This document shows, piece after piece, positions 29,485 to 40,146 of a stretch of DNA of 64,000 nucleotides. The position numbers and the translations under genes are program-made. The notes under the pieces are model-generated. The model worked only from the letters and a program-made list of their open reading frames with translations. It was not told where the DNA came from and did no database searches. The DNA is from Ponticaulis sp. GTDB lineage: Bacteria > Pseudomonadota > Alphaproteobacteria > Caulobacterales > Hyphomonadaceae. The stretch covers positions 220,943-284,942 of the forward strand of contig PBNO01000004.1 in the NCBI GenBank assembly GCA_002723155.1, written 5' to 3'. How positions within the stretch are numbered: position 1 is the stretch's first letter; every line of letters starts with the position of its first letter.

Positions 29485-30504
29485 TTACACCCAGCCGCCC
29501 AGCTCGCGCTTCACCAGTGTTTTCAGAAGATCAATCGCGATATCGGAGTCGTTCAGGCATGGTAGAGAGGCAAACTTCTCACCGCCCGCTTCCAGGAAGC
29601 TGTCACGGCCTTCCATGGCAATCTCTTCCAGCGTCTCAAGACAGTCTGAAATGAAGGCAGGCGCGGCGACGGCGACTTTCTTCACGCCGTCTTCCGGCAG
29701 GGCTTCCAGCGTTTTATCTGTGTAGGGCTGGAGCCATTCCTGCGGCCCGAAGCGGGATTGGAAGGTCGTGCGGATGAAGTTCTCATCCCAGCCCATCTTC
29801 TCGCGCACCAGACGCGTCGTCTTGTGGCAGTGGCAGTGATACGGGTCGCCCTTGTCGAAATAGGCTTTCGGAATGCCGTGATAGGACATGAGCAGCACGT
29901 CCGGCTCGAAGTCGAGTTTGGAAAGGCTGTCCTTCAAAGACGCACAAAGCGCGTCGATATATGCCGGGTCATCATGGAAGGCTGGCATGGTGCGCAGGGC
30001 AGGCTGCCAGCGCAGTTTCATGAGCGCCTTGAAGGTGCGGTCATTCACGCTGGCGGTTGTCGTCGCCGAGTATTGCGGGTAGAGCGGCACGGTGAGGATG
30101 CGTGTGCATCCCTGATCCTTAAGCGCGTCGATCTTCGACTTGATACTCGGATTGCCGTAATTCATCGCAAAATCAACGATCAGCGAGTCAGACCCGATGC
30201 GTTGGTTTAACTTTTCGGCCTGCGCGCGCGTGTAGAAGAGCAGCGGCGAGCCGTCCTCCATCCAGACTTTCTTATAGGCACGACCGGACTTTGACGGGCG
30301 GAATGTCAGGATCGGGCCTTGCAGGATAAGCTGCCAGATCGGCTGGGGCACCTCAATCACGCGCGGATCGGACAGAAATTCGGACAGATAGCGGCGCATG
30401 GAGCCATAGTCCGTGCCGTCCGGTGTGCCGAGATTGATCAGAAGAACGCCAATCTTGCCCTGTTTTACAGGTGGGTGTCCGGAAGGAAGGTGCATGTCTG
30501 CCAT
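29485..30504 (-). CDS. hemH: Ferrochelatase
   Basis: Inserts ferrous iron into protoporphyrin IX, the last step of heme synthesis. The 339-residue protein has the N-terminal LLINLGTPDG and YLSEFLSDPRVIE, QYSATTTASV, the active-site segment SYHGIPKAYFDKGDPYHCHC, FQSRFGPQEWLQPYTD, and the C-terminal AFISDCLETLEEI block with catalytic Glu. No C-terminal membrane segment, as in most bacterial enzymes. MHLPSGHPP three residues in is an alternative start. Confidence 0.95.
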   Translation of the reverse strand: MADMHLPSGHPPVKQGKIGVLLINLGTPDGTDYGSMRRYLSEFLSDPRVIEVPQPIWQLILQGPILTFRPSKSGRAYKKVWMEDGSPLLFYTRAQAEKLNQRIGSDSLIVDFAMNYGNPSIKSKIDALKDQGCTRILTVPLYPQYSATTTASVNDRTFKALMKLRWQPALRTMPAFHDDPAYIDALCASLKDSLSKLDFEPDVLLMSYHGIPKAYFDKGDPYHCHCHKTTRLVREKMGWDENFIRTTFQSRFGPQEWLQPYTDKTLEALPEDGVKKVAVAAPAFISDCLETLEEIAMEGRDSFLEAGGEKFASLPCLNDSDIAIDLLKTLVKRELGGWV

Positions 30505-30631
30505 GAGAGTTCAGCCCGTTTGATTACGTTCTCTTGATTTAGGGATTACGCAGGGAACGCAAGGGTGGATGATATTTTCTTTTGCGTTTGCCGGTGGAAG
30601 CCGTCAGGTTTGCGCAAAACGGGAGGACAAA

Positions 30632-31033
30632 ATGAAACTCATGAAAATTGGTGCGCTCGCGGGCGTGATGTTGCTCGGCGCTGGCGCAGCTCAGGCAGAG
30701 ACTGTGTATCGTGATCAGGTCCAGCATATTGTGCTGTTTGATCTGGTGGATGATAGCCCGGCTGCCGTCGATGCGCTGGTGAGCGGTTGTTATGAATATC
30801 TGGCTGATATTGATGGCGTCTATGAGATCAATGTCGGTGTGCGTCAGGCGGACCGTACAGGCGGCGCAAACGTGGCGGACTATGACGTGGCACTGACCGT
30901 CACGCTTACCGATGAAGCTGCGCATGTCGCGTACGATACCGACCCGTCTCACATGACCTTTATCGGTCTCTTCCGAGAAAACTGGGAAAGCGTGCGCGTG
31001 TTTGACTCAGCGCTTACCCATTCGCCGGAATAG
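30632..31033 (+). CDS. Exported Dabb (stress-response A/B barrel) domain protein
   Basis: The 133-residue product has a clean signal peptide (cut after GAAQA) and a Dabb ferredoxin-like domain with the typical VQHIVLFDLVDD start and DYDVALTVTLTDEAAH core. Dabb proteins are usually cytoplasmic, so the signal peptide is notable. The ATG at 30632 has GGGAGGA 5 bases upstream. The last 20 bases overlap the convergent MATE gene. Confidence 0.8.
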   Translation: MKLMKIGALAGVMLLGAGAAQAETVYRDQVQHIVLFDLVDDSPAAVDALVSGCYEYLADIDGVYEINVGVRQADRTGGANVADYDVALTVTLTDEAAHVAYDTDPSHMTFIGLFRENWESVRVFDSALTHSPE

Positions 31034-32330
31034 GCGCTTCTGATCGCTTGATCAGACCTGGCAGATACGCGCCGAGCGATACGGCGCGTATCGCATACAT
31101 TGCCAGAAACGCGGCCCAGACACCGGTGTTTCCGAACTGTCCGCGCAGAATGATATCGCTCGCCACGTAGAGAATTGTCGTGATGACGGCTGCATTCCGC
31201 AGCGCCTTGCCTTGCGTTGCGCCAAGGAAGAACCCGTCCAGCTGCCAGCACGGAATGCCGATGAACGGGATGACCGCGCAGAAGGGCAGAAAGGCAAGCG
31301 CCACCGCGCGGGCTTCTGGATCATTCACAAAATTGGCGATGATCCAGCCGCCACCGAAATAATAAAGCGCGGAGATAATTGCCCCGCTCAAAAGCGCGAG
31401 TTCCGTCGTGACGCGCATGGCGCGCACAAGCCGTTTGCGGTTCCGGTTGCCATAGGCCTCGCCAATCTCTTTCTCGGCGACGAAGGCAAAGCCATCCAGA
31501 ATGAAGGCGGCGACATTCACGAACTGCAGCAGGATCTCATTGCCTGCGAGGATTGCCGTGCCCTGCGTCGCGCCGGAATTCACAAACCAGGCGAAGGTGA
31601 AGAGCAGGGCGAGCGTGCGGATCAGCACGTCGCGATTGGCATTGAAGAGCGCGATCAGCCGCGCTTTGTCGAACAGATTGGCAGAGCGGGAGAGGCCCGC
31701 CTTCACAACGAACAAACCAAAGGCGAGCGCCACCCATTCAGCTATCGCCGTGCCAGCGCCAATGCCGGCGGGGCCCCAGTCGAGGCCTGCAACGAACCAG
31801 ACATCCAGCACGCCGTTGACGCCATTCATCACAATCTGAAACGCGAGCAGCCAGCCTGTGCGCCCTGTGCCGAGCAGCCATCCGGTAATGCCATATCCCA
31901 TCAGCACGGCCGGTGCGCCCCAGATGCGGGCATCCCAATAGGATAGCGCGAGTGTCTTTACATCATCGCTCGCGGCGAAAGGCGTGAAGACCAGCTGTCG
32001 TAGCAGGGGCGAGAGGCAGAGAATGATGAGGCCCATGCCGCCGCCGACAAGCAAAGCACGCTGGAGCAGGGCGTTCACTTCGGCGGTATCGGATGCGCCA
32101 TTGGCCTGCGCGGTGAGGCCTGTCGTCGACATGCGAAGAAAGCCGAACGCCCAATAGAGAAAGTTCATGGCGACGGCGGCGACACCCACAGCGCCCAGCT
32201 CTACCTTGTCACCGGTAAGGCCCATGACAGCGGTATCTACGACACCGGTTGATGCGGTCGCGGCCTGCGCAAGCATCACCGGCACGGCGAGTGCGATAAC
32301 TTTGAAATGGGTGAGTGTGCTCGACGTCAT
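31014..32330 (-). CDS. MATE-family efflux transporter (DinF type)
   Basis: Na+/H+-coupled multidrug or small-molecule exporter in the inner membrane. The 438-residue protein has twelve predicted membrane helices and the internal two-fold repeat of MATE. Family stretches include ALAVPVMLAQAATASTGVVD near the start, FLRMSTTGLTAQANG and IVMNGVNGVLDVWFVAG in the first half. Substrate unknown. It is 50 bases downstream of the phosphatase gene on the same strand. Confidence 0.9.
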   Translation of the reverse strand: MTSSTLTHFKVIALAVPVMLAQAATASTGVVDTAVMGLTGDKVELGAVGVAAVAMNFLYWAFGFLRMSTTGLTAQANGASDTAEVNALLQRALLVGGGMGLIILCLSPLLRQLVFTPFAASDDVKTLALSYWDARIWGAPAVLMGYGITGWLLGTGRTGWLLAFQIVMNGVNGVLDVWFVAGLDWGPAGIGAGTAIAEWVALAFGLFVVKAGLSRSANLFDKARLIALFNANRDVLIRTLALLFTFAWFVNSGATQGTAILAGNEILLQFVNVAAFILDGFAFVAEKEIGEAYGNRNRKRLVRAMRVTTELALLSGAIISALYYFGGGWIIANFVNDPEARAVALAFLPFCAVIPFIGIPCWQLDGFFLGATQGKALRNAAVITTILYVASDIILRGQFGNTGVWAAFLAMYAIRAVSLGAYLPGLIKRSEAPIPANG

Positions 32331-32380
32331 CCAAGCGGCTTAAGCGAGGGACGCGTCATTGGCAATTCGGACGGGGGTGT

Positions 32381-32851
32381 TTAAGCCGCAGCCGGAGACG
32401 CTTCGAGCGTGGAAAGCAGACGGCGCGCAGTGTCTTCGATCAGTTCCAGAACCTCATCGAATGTGCGTGTGAAGTACGGGTCCGGCATTTCGCGCAGAGG
32501 CTGTTCCGGCGCATAGTCGAGGAAGAGCTTCACTGGCGTGTTATTGCCAGCAGGGCGTTGCTTCTCGATCTTTTTGCGATTGTCCTCATCCATAGCGAGA
32601 ATAAGGTCGAACTTTTCGAAGTCTTCCGGCTTGAACAAACGGGCACGCAGGTTGTTGATATTGTATCCGTGGGAGAGCGCGGCAGCGCGCATCGGGGCGT
32701 AGGGATGTTCACCGATATGCCAGCCGGATGTGCCTGCGCTGTCTATCCTGAGTGAAAGTCCCATCTTTTCGCATTGCTGTTTTGCTATGCCTTCTGCAGC
32801 AGCAGAGCGACAGATATTACCAAGACAAACGAACAGGACTGAGCCGACCAT
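32381..32851 (-). CDS. Low molecular weight protein-tyrosine phosphatase
   Basis: The 156-residue product has the catalytic P-loop C9-x5-R15 in FVCLGNICRS and the general-acid loop D124-P125-Y126. Bacterial members dephosphorylate tyrosine kinases of polysaccharide export or act on other phosphotyrosines. It is divergent from asd. A C-terminal extension (LLSTLEASPAAA) follows the usual domain. Confidence 0.92.
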   Translation of the reverse strand: MVGSVLFVCLGNICRSAAAEGIAKQQCEKMGLSLRIDSAGTSGWHIGEHPYAPMRAAALSHGYNINNLRARLFKPEDFEKFDLILAMDEDNRKKIEKQRPAGNNTPVKLFLDYAPEQPLREMPDPYFTRTFDEVLELIEDTARRLLSTLEASPAAA

Positions 32852-34234
<1,383 letters not shown>

Positions 34235-34260
34235 GCGCCGCGGCGGAATTCAACCCAAAG

Positions 34261-34289
34261 AAACGGCAGGCGAAAGTCTGCCGTTTTTT
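34261..34289 (+). terminator. Terminator after asd
   Basis: A 9-bp stem (AAACGGCAG / CTGCCGTTT) with an 8-base loop is followed by a T run, 26 bases after the asd stop. Confidence 0.88.
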
Positions 34290-34357
34290 ATTTGCCCGAG
34301 GGCTGTATTTCGCCACCGGTATAGCTATCTTCGCGGCATGTATTTCAGGAGAGTTTC

Positions 34358-35491
34358 ATGACGTTTTACAAAGCCGTTTCCGCTCTGGCCCTCAGTGCTG
34401 CGCTGGCTGCCTGTAACGGGTCTTCGTCTGGAACAGGACAGGGGGAAGCGACCATGGTTGAACTGCCAGAACCGCAGACGGTGGAAGAACGGTTTGCCAC
34501 GCTCGCGCTCGAATGTGTGCACCGCCCGTACCCGAACAAGATTTCCCATGTCATGACGTCTGATGATGACATCGCGACGCCGCGTGAGATGACGCCAGTT
34601 TTCTATGGCTGTTTTGACTGGCACTCGGCGGTTCACGGCCACTGGCTTTTGACGCGTATTCTGCGCACCCAGCCGGACAGTGAATTTGCAGCGCCGATCC
34701 GTGAGGCCCTGGCGCAGTCTTTCACCGCGGAGAATATGGCCGGTGAGCTGGAGTATTATTCGCATCCGGATCGCGGCGGCTTTGAGCGCCCTTATGGCAT
34801 TGCCTGGTATTTGCAGCTCGTTGCTGAACTTGAAGAGAGTGATGATCCGCAACTGACCGAATGGCGTGAAACGCTGCGTCCGCTGGAAGATGCCATCGTC
34901 GAGCGCTTCTCTGCATGGCTTCCAAATCTGGCTTATCCGGTGCGTCTCGGCACGCATAACCAGTCCGCCTTCGCGCTCGGTCTGATGCTGGATTATGCCC
35001 GCACCGTCGGGAACACAGAACTTGAAACGCTGATCGTTGAGAAGTCGACCGACTTCTTTGGCGAGGACCGCAACTGCCCGATTGGCTATGAGCCGTCCGG
35101 CGAGGACTTCCTGTCGCCATGCCTTATGGAAGCAGACCTGATGCGCCGTATCATGCCGCGCGGCCAGTTCGCAGCATGGCTCGGAAGCTTCCTGCCAGAA
35201 ATTCCGCTCGATGGTGCCGGCGACTGGCTGGAGCCGGGTGTCGTGCTGGATGCGTCTGATGGCAAACTTGTGCATCTGGATGGTGTAAACCTCTCACGCG
35301 CCTGGGCGCTGGAAGGCATTGCGTCTGCGCTGAGCGAGGATGACCCGCGTATTGCCGCGCTTCAGGCTGCCGCTGACATCCATAAAGAGGTGGGCATCGC
35401 GTCTGTATCTGACGAGCATTATTCCGGAAGTCACTGGCTGGCGAGCTTTGCGACCTACCTGACCACGCGCCGCGGTATCGCAGCAGAGTAA
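34358..35491 (+). CDS. DUF2891 family lipoprotein
   Basis: The 377-residue product has a lipoprotein signal peptide with lipobox LAAC (Cys19), then a DUF2891 domain with the marker block FYGCFDWHSAVHGHWLL and later GTHNQSAFALGLMLDYA, an alpha/alpha toroid-like protein of unknown activity. AGGAGAG precedes the ATG by 5 bases. The stop shares one base with the start of the pseudouridine synthase gene (TAATG). Confidence 0.85.
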   Translation: MTFYKAVSALALSAALAACNGSSSGTGQGEATMVELPEPQTVEERFATLALECVHRPYPNKISHVMTSDDDIATPREMTPVFYGCFDWHSAVHGHWLLTRILRTQPDSEFAAPIREALAQSFTAENMAGELEYYSHPDRGGFERPYGIAWYLQLVAELEESDDPQLTEWRETLRPLEDAIVERFSAWLPNLAYPVRLGTHNQSAFALGLMLDYARTVGNTELETLIVEKSTDFFGEDRNCPIGYEPSGEDFLSPCLMEADLMRRIMPRGQFAAWLGSFLPEIPLDGAGDWLEPGVVLDASDGKLVHLDGVNLSRAWALEGIASALSEDDPRIAALQAAADIHKEVGIASVSDEHYSGSHWLASFATYLTTRRGIAAE

Positions 35492-36195
35492 TGCCTGACC
35501 CGTGGAACAATCCGATTGATGATTACGTGCCGCCGGAAAACCAGCGGCCGTTCAAATACAATCCGCCGGATGTGCCACTGGATGTCGTCTATGAAGACGA
35601 TGCGATTTTACTGCTTAACAAGCCTTACGGACTGCTCTCGGTGCAGGGCAAACCTCTGCACCATAAGGACTGCCTCGAGTTTCGGGTGAAGGATGCTTAT
35701 CCGGAGGCGACTGCGGTGCATCGGCTGGACCATTCCACGTCGGGCCTCATCCTGTTTGCGCGGACCGAAGCGCTGAAATCTCTCATCTCGCGCCAGTTTC
35801 AGGAACGGACGGTGAAGAAGGTTTATCGCGCCCGTGTCTGGGGCGAGGTGGTTGAAGAAGAGGGCGTGATTGACGTGCCACTTCGCAAAAACTGGGAAGA
35901 CAGCCCGCGCCAGATGGTCTGTTATGAACGCGGCAAGCGGGCGGTGACGCGCTGGAAGGTTCTGGAACGGGGCGAGGGCGCGACTTTGCTCGAGCTGTAT
36001 CCGGAGACAGGGCGCACGCATCAGCTGCGCCTGCACACGCTTCATATCGGGCACCCGATACTGGGCGACGAGCTGTACGCGCCGGACCCGGCCTATAACG
36101 CCGCGCCGCGCTTGCTGCTCCATGCCACCGAACTCTCATTCGAGCATCCGGAAACAGGCGAGACGGTGAGCTTTAGGTCCGAGCCTGACTTTTGA
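35491..36195 (+). CDS. RluA-family RNA pseudouridine synthase
   Basis: Isomerises uridine to pseudouridine in rRNA or tRNA. The 234-residue protein has no S4 domain. It carries the catalytic motif HRLDHSTSGLILFA with D80, the KVYRARVWGEV strand and the C-terminal PETGRTHQLRLHTLHIGHPI substrate loop. It resembles the single-domain RluA/RluC-like group that modifies 23S rRNA and tRNA. Exact target unknown. Its stop overlaps the next gene by 1 base. Confidence 0.9.
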   Translation: MPDPWNNPIDDYVPPENQRPFKYNPPDVPLDVVYEDDAILLLNKPYGLLSVQGKPLHHKDCLEFRVKDAYPEATAVHRLDHSTSGLILFARTEALKSLISRQFQERTVKKVYRARVWGEVVEEEGVIDVPLRKNWEDSPRQMVCYERGKRAVTRWKVLERGEGATLLELYPETGRTHQLRLHTLHIGHPILGDELYAPDPAYNAAPRLLLHATELSFEHPETGETVSFRSEPDF

Positions 36196-36557
36196 TGAGT
36201 AAGCGGCCGGTCATTCTGGATGTGTTGGAGGTTCACGCCAACTTCGCTATCGCGGTTCTGGTGTATTCTGGCGTCATTGTCCTGATAGGGGCGGCAATCG
36301 GGACGTTATCTACCGGCATTGGATGTCTCTATGCGCATGACAAGTGCGTCTGGTTTCTGCATTTGGTGTGGGTTGGAGCGGCAAAGTTTTTCGCTTTGCT
36401 TTATGCAGCCGTATTTGCAGCAGTCAGTCTTGGAGTCTTCTTCTTTTTTCTCTGGCAAAAAATCTTTCGGAAAAGAAACCTCTCCCAGCAGTACCGACAA
36501 TTGCTCCGACGGCAGCAAACAGGCATTCGCCGAGGTCGCTCTAAGAGACAGCGCTGA
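36195..36557 (+). CDS. Small two-helix membrane protein
   Basis: Not recognised. Starts at the ATG overlapping the previous stop (TGATG), so translational coupling is likely. The 120-residue product has two hydrophobic segments (about residues 18-40 and 60-88, the second Phe-rich) and a strongly basic C-terminal tail (about residues 90-120). The composition suggests a membrane-anchored cytoplasmic tail that may bind nucleic acid, but this is inference. Confidence 0.5.
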   Translation: MSKRPVILDVLEVHANFAIAVLVYSGVIVLIGAAIGTLSTGIGCLYAHDKCVWFLHLVWVGAAKFFALLYAAVFAAVSLGVFFFFLWQKIFRKRNLSQQYRQLLRRQQTGIRRGRSKRQR

Positions 36558-36569
36558 TTTCTGATATCA

Positions 36570-36595
36570 AAAAGCCGGGGCGAACCCCGGCTTTT
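36570..36595. terminator. Bidirectional terminator
   Basis: An 11-bp stem AAAAGCCGGGG / CCCCGGCTTTT with a CGAA loop lies between convergent genes. It provides a T tail for the + transcript and, read on the minus strand, for the 60-residue gene. Confidence 0.9.
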
Positions 36596-36599
36596 CATC

Positions 36600-36782
36600 T
36601 TACTTCTTACCAGCAGCGGCTGCGGCGCGCTTGGCGTCCATAGCCTTTTTGTGCTCGGAGGCTTTCGTGAATTCTTCGAACTCGCGTGCCTCTTTAGCTG
36701 CGGCAGCTTTTTTAGCTTCAGCCGCGCGGCGGATTTGGTCCTGTTCCTCAGGGCTGAGCTGTGGTGGCGTTGGCTTGTTCAT
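36600..36782 (-). CDS. Small charged alpha-helical protein
   Basis: A 60-residue product (start MNKPTPPQLSPEEQ at 36782, GGAGGGA 6 bases upstream) rich in Ala, Lys and Glu. It has a single long helix with AAEAKKAAAAKEAREFEEF and ends in a Lys-rich tail. It resembles small basic DNA- or ribosome-associated helices, but no family is recognised. It is followed by the bidirectional terminator. Confidence 0.6.
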   Translation of the reverse strand: MNKPTPPQLSPEEQDQIRRAAEAKKAAAAKEAREFEEFTKASEHKKAMDAKRAAAAAGKK

Positions 36783-36866
36783 ACTGGGTCCCTCCATGTC
36801 AGTGTCTTCAGTGTGCGCCCTAATCGGCCGGTTGGCTAGAGCAGGGCGGCTTAAAGGAGGTAAGCG

Positions 36867-37046
36867 TTACTTGGTGGCGTCCTTCACGGCATCTTTGACA
36901 TCACCGCCTACTTTGCGGGCTTTGCCTTCTGCCTGATCAACTTCGCCTTCGGCTTCCAGTTTTTTGTTGTCTGTCGCTTTACCTGCAACTTCCTTCACCT
37001 TGCCTTCGGCTTGTTTAGCTGCGCCTTTCAGATGTTCTTTATCCAT
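36867..37046 (-). CDS. CsbD-family small stress protein
   Basis: A 59-residue product whose sequence reads KGAAKQAEGKVKEVAGKA near the start and EVDQAEGKARKVGGDVKDAV after. This repeated KG-x-x-x-x-x-G-K-x-K-E pattern defines the CsbD family, general stress/desiccation proteins of unknown biochemical role. A weak purine-rich AAAGGA precedes the ATG. It is 84 bases upstream of the 60-residue gene on the same strand. Confidence 0.9.
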   Translation of the reverse strand: MDKEHLKGAAKQAEGKVKEVAGKATDNKKLEAEGEVDQAEGKARKVGGDVKDAVKDATK

Positions 37047-37142
37047 CTTGTCTGTCCTTTCTTTCTACATAGAACCAACAAGGCAGAGCGCGGGAAGTTC
37101 CGTGATTAAAGGGCAAATCAGAAGTTTTCGTCGCGCGATCAC

Positions 37143-37162
37143 ATTTTAACCGAAGTTAAAAT
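37143..37162. promoter_or_regulatory. AT-rich perfect palindrome upstream of the large lipoprotein gene
   Basis: ATTTTAAC-CGAA-GTTAAAAT: 8-bp perfect arms, 56 bases before the gene start. It contains TTAA repeats spaced by 6 (not the 7 of a CtrA box). Could be an operator or a transcript hairpin. Confidence 0.45.
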
Positions 37163-37218
37163 TTCGACTTGAAATGAAGTCTCTGCGCCTTAGGGTTGGC
37201 CCCAAGGGGGACATTTCT

Positions 37219-40014
37219 ATGAAGACTTTCGGCGAAACTGCACGTGAACTGGTTTTTGGATCACGGCTTCGAAAGACGCGTGTTTTATTGGCAATTGCTG
37301 GGAGCGTTGTACTGGCGGCTTGCCCAGAGGAAGATTTGACATTTGGCGAAGAGCCATCGGTGGACATCCCGATTGTCGACACGACGCCGCCGACTTTTAC
37401 GCTTCTCGATTTCCCCAACATTCTCTCCGAGGGTATCAAAAACCTTAGAATTCGGGTCACAGATCAGCAAGGCGCCTCTGGCGTAGACCGAAACTCATTC
37501 ATGATTACGTCTTGCAGTTCGGGTGTGACCGCAACGATCAGCGGCGACGAAGTCATTTCATTCGGCTTCGACTATGACGTGGTGCTGAGCGCTCCCGCGG
37601 TTACCGTAGATACGCCATATTCTTGTACGATGTCCGCGCAGGACAATGCATCCAACCCGGCAGAGGATTCGTTTACGGGCGTTATCTTAGCGCCAGTCGT
37701 GGCGGACACAGACCCGCCTGCAGTGGCCATCACGTCATCTACCAGTTTCAACTCTGACACCTCCGGAACTGTGACGGTTGAAGTGACTGACGCTTCGCCT
37801 TGGGAACTGACTGTCGGGAGCTGCTCTGAAGGTGCATCGGCGCAGATTAACGGTTCGAACACCACGAGCCCCGTTGAGGTGGATATTGATGTTCCGGCTG
37901 TAGGTGTCGACACGAATTTCAGTTGTCCTCTGGAGGCGACGGACTCAGAGGGCAATACTACGACTGCGAGCATTGATGGAACGATTGTCGCGCCTGCGCC
38001 GCAACCGCTGGAACAGGTTACCTTCTGGGGGGAATGCCTCGCGGTACAGTCGACCAGCACATGTGACTTCTTTGGCGGTGGTCGCCATTTCTGCGAGGTG
38101 AGCGAACCGGCCGCGACCTGTAATTATAATCCGCTGGTCGAGCTACCGAGTGGAACGACGCCGCAATTCCTCATACTGGAGGATACTAACCGTTTCCCGG
38201 CGACCGTCGACTTCAGCGGCTGGCCGCAAATCTCCGAAAGCTGCACGGGGTTCGCAACGGAACGTCTGACGTCCGCGCCTAACGCGCCAGATACGATGCT
38301 GTTTGAGTGCGAAGCCGGTTCACCGGGCGCTTTGGTGCCCCCAAGCGTTTCAGGCGGTGCGACCATTATCAGTTCCAAGGACGGGACTGATGATTTCATC
38401 TACAGCGTTGATGTGGATGCCGAGGGAAATGTCGTGCTCACGGCTAATCTCAGCGCACCAGCAGGGTTTGCTTTTGATCCTGAAGGAGATGTGATCCGCT
38501 TTGCAGGAGGCGGCGAGGAGTCTGACACAGTTGAGGTTTTTGTAGAAAATGCCAACGGCGAAGCGCTAACCATCATCGATGCTGGTGGCGTACAGGGCCT
38601 TGAAACGCAGCTGTTCGTTTCAGATCAGTATGGTCAGCTCTGGACGTTTATCTACGTGCATAGTGATCAGGATAATAATGATGCGACGAACCCGCTCGTT
38701 CAGGGAATTATTCATGCCCAGAACGTGGATCAGGGTACGCCGACAAATGGCGGGTTTATCCTGCCGCTTGTCTCTCCGGAACTCGCGGATTTCATCGTCG
38801 ATAATAATCTGGTGATTTCAGAAGACATTGTGATTTCGGCGCGCAACGGTACGGGTTTTGCCGCCATGTTTGACGGTGCTGCCGGAGGACCGGGTGGTCC
38901 GGGTGCGCCGCCTCCGGGTACGCCCGGGGCACCGCCTGCTGTGGGTGGCGGCGTGGCCATCACCATTCCGCCCGAGCGTCTGATCGAAAGACAGGCCTGC
39001 CCGATTTATGAAGCGCCCGCCGGGCCAACGCGGTGCACTGCTGGAACAGATGAAACGCTTCTCGTCGTAAATGGTCGAAGCGAGATCGCTCGCTACAGTC
39101 CGATAAACGGCGCGTTTGAAGGGTTTTACCGCGATGATACTGCCAGCGTTTTTCCAGCGACTGATGGCTGGGAAGCGACACAGGGGCCCGATAACTGCGT
39201 GCTCTATACCGATAATAGCGGAGCGGTACTGCTCTATGATGCGCAGGGCGAGCTGATTACCGGTGACGGAAACGGCGATGCCAGCGGAACTGATCCGGAA
39301 CTGCTTCTGGCGTCTAACAACGGCGCTTTGAACTATCGCGGGTTTGATTTTTACAAGCTTCCAAACAGTGACACCTGGTATCTCTACATTATCGAGATGA
39401 CGAGCTTCCAGGAGAGCGGGTTCACCAACCCGCGTGCCCGCATTGTTCGCTATGACTACTCGTTGTCTGGCGATGCCGTACTCAGCAACCGGACCGTCGT
39501 ATACACAAGCGATTATGAGCACTTTATCGATTTGGTGGTGATTGGCGATCAGGTGCACCTGACCAGTAGTGATGAGTTCATTCCATTCGGACAGGGTGAA
39601 GTGTTTGGGGCTGGCGAAGCCCGACGGCTTCAAATCCACAGCGATGGTGGTTTGTCCGAGCTGTCTTTTTATGCCTTCGATTCTGAGTTCACCGGGCAAA
39701 TTACGCCAAGTTTTGATGACGGTATTCTGGTTGCAGATTTCGGGGTTGAGCAGTTCCGTTTGTTCGATGGTGATGACCCGTCCAACCTGCAGGCCGTTCG
39801 TCAGACCTACAATCTGATGGATCAGGGCGTGCAGCCGGGAACAGGTGAAATTGTCGGAATTTATCCTCTGCGCAACGGGGACTATCTGGTGTCCGGTGAG
39901 TCGCCTGAAATCGATCGTGCGGTCGTTGCGCGCGTGCCGAAGACATGGGAACTCGTGCCGGACGGTCGAAGCAATGAAGGGCGTCTGATCGGGCGCGCAT
40001 GCCTGCCCGAATAG
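37219..40014 (+). CDS. Large lipoprotein with Ig-like domains and propeller-like C-terminal half
   Basis: A 931-residue protein starting MKTFGETAREL (37219; GGGGG 8 bases upstream) with a long basic N-region and lipobox VLAAC. Two Ig-like modules open with DTTPPTFTL and DTDPPAVAI, each with a conserved Cys pair. A Pro/Gly-rich linker (GGPGGPGAPPPGTPGAPP, near residue 560) splits the protein. The second half contains WD/NHL-like strands such as ETLLVVNGRSEIARYSPING, followed by Trp/Tyr-rich beta strands, and looks like a beta-propeller or jelly-roll. Two further Cys-rich stretches lie near 280-310 and 595-615. Probably an outer-membrane surface lipoprotein; binding target unknown. Confidence 0.7.
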   Translation: MKTFGETARELVFGSRLRKTRVLLAIAGSVVLAACPEEDLTFGEEPSVDIPIVDTTPPTFTLLDFPNILSEGIKNLRIRVTDQQGASGVDRNSFMITSCSSGVTATISGDEVISFGFDYDVVLSAPAVTVDTPYSCTMSAQDNASNPAEDSFTGVILAPVVADTDPPAVAITSSTSFNSDTSGTVTVEVTDASPWELTVGSCSEGASAQINGSNTTSPVEVDIDVPAVGVDTNFSCPLEATDSEGNTTTASIDGTIVAPAPQPLEQVTFWGECLAVQSTSTCDFFGGGRHFCEVSEPAATCNYNPLVELPSGTTPQFLILEDTNRFPATVDFSGWPQISESCTGFATERLTSAPNAPDTMLFECEAGSPGALVPPSVSGGATIISSKDGTDDFIYSVDVDAEGNVVLTANLSAPAGFAFDPEGDVIRFAGGGEESDTVEVFVENANGEALTIIDAGGVQGLETQLFVSDQYGQLWTFIYVHSDQDNNDATNPLVQGIIHAQNVDQGTPTNGGFILPLVSPELADFIVDNNLVISEDIVISARNGTGFAAMFDGAAGGPGGPGAPPPGTPGAPPAVGGGVAITIPPERLIERQACPIYEAPAGPTRCTAGTDETLLVVNGRSEIARYSPINGAFEGFYRDDTASVFPATDGWEATQGPDNCVLYTDNSGAVLLYDAQGELITGDGNGDASGTDPELLLASNNGALNYRGFDFYKLPNSDTWYLYIIEMTSFQESGFTNPRARIVRYDYSLSGDAVLSNRTVVYTSDYEHFIDLVVIGDQVHLTSSDEFIPFGQGEVFGAGEARRLQIHSDGGLSELSFYAFDSEFTGQITPSFDDGILVADFGVEQFRLFDGDDPSNLQAVRQTYNLMDQGVQPGTGEIVGIYPLRNGDYLVSGESPEIDRAVVARVPKTWELVPDGRSNEGRLIGRACLPE

Positions 40015-40146
40015 CGTTTTTAGCTGGAAGGCGGGCCAAGAGTCCGCCTCCCGGCTCACTCTGGACCAATTTCCTACTGGCCAGCCCCATCAGGCCGCGC
40101 TAAGCAGCGCGCACGAATTCATCCACAGGCTGAGAGGAGCAAACCT

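Noticed and set aside
37146-37159. Possible CtrA box in the palindrome before the large lipoprotein gene
   Set aside because: The TTAA pair is spaced by 6, not 7; better described as a palindrome.
38818-40059. 413-codon frame antisense to the large lipoprotein gene
   Set aside because: The + strand frame has a signal peptide, lipobox and domain structure; the antisense translation has none.
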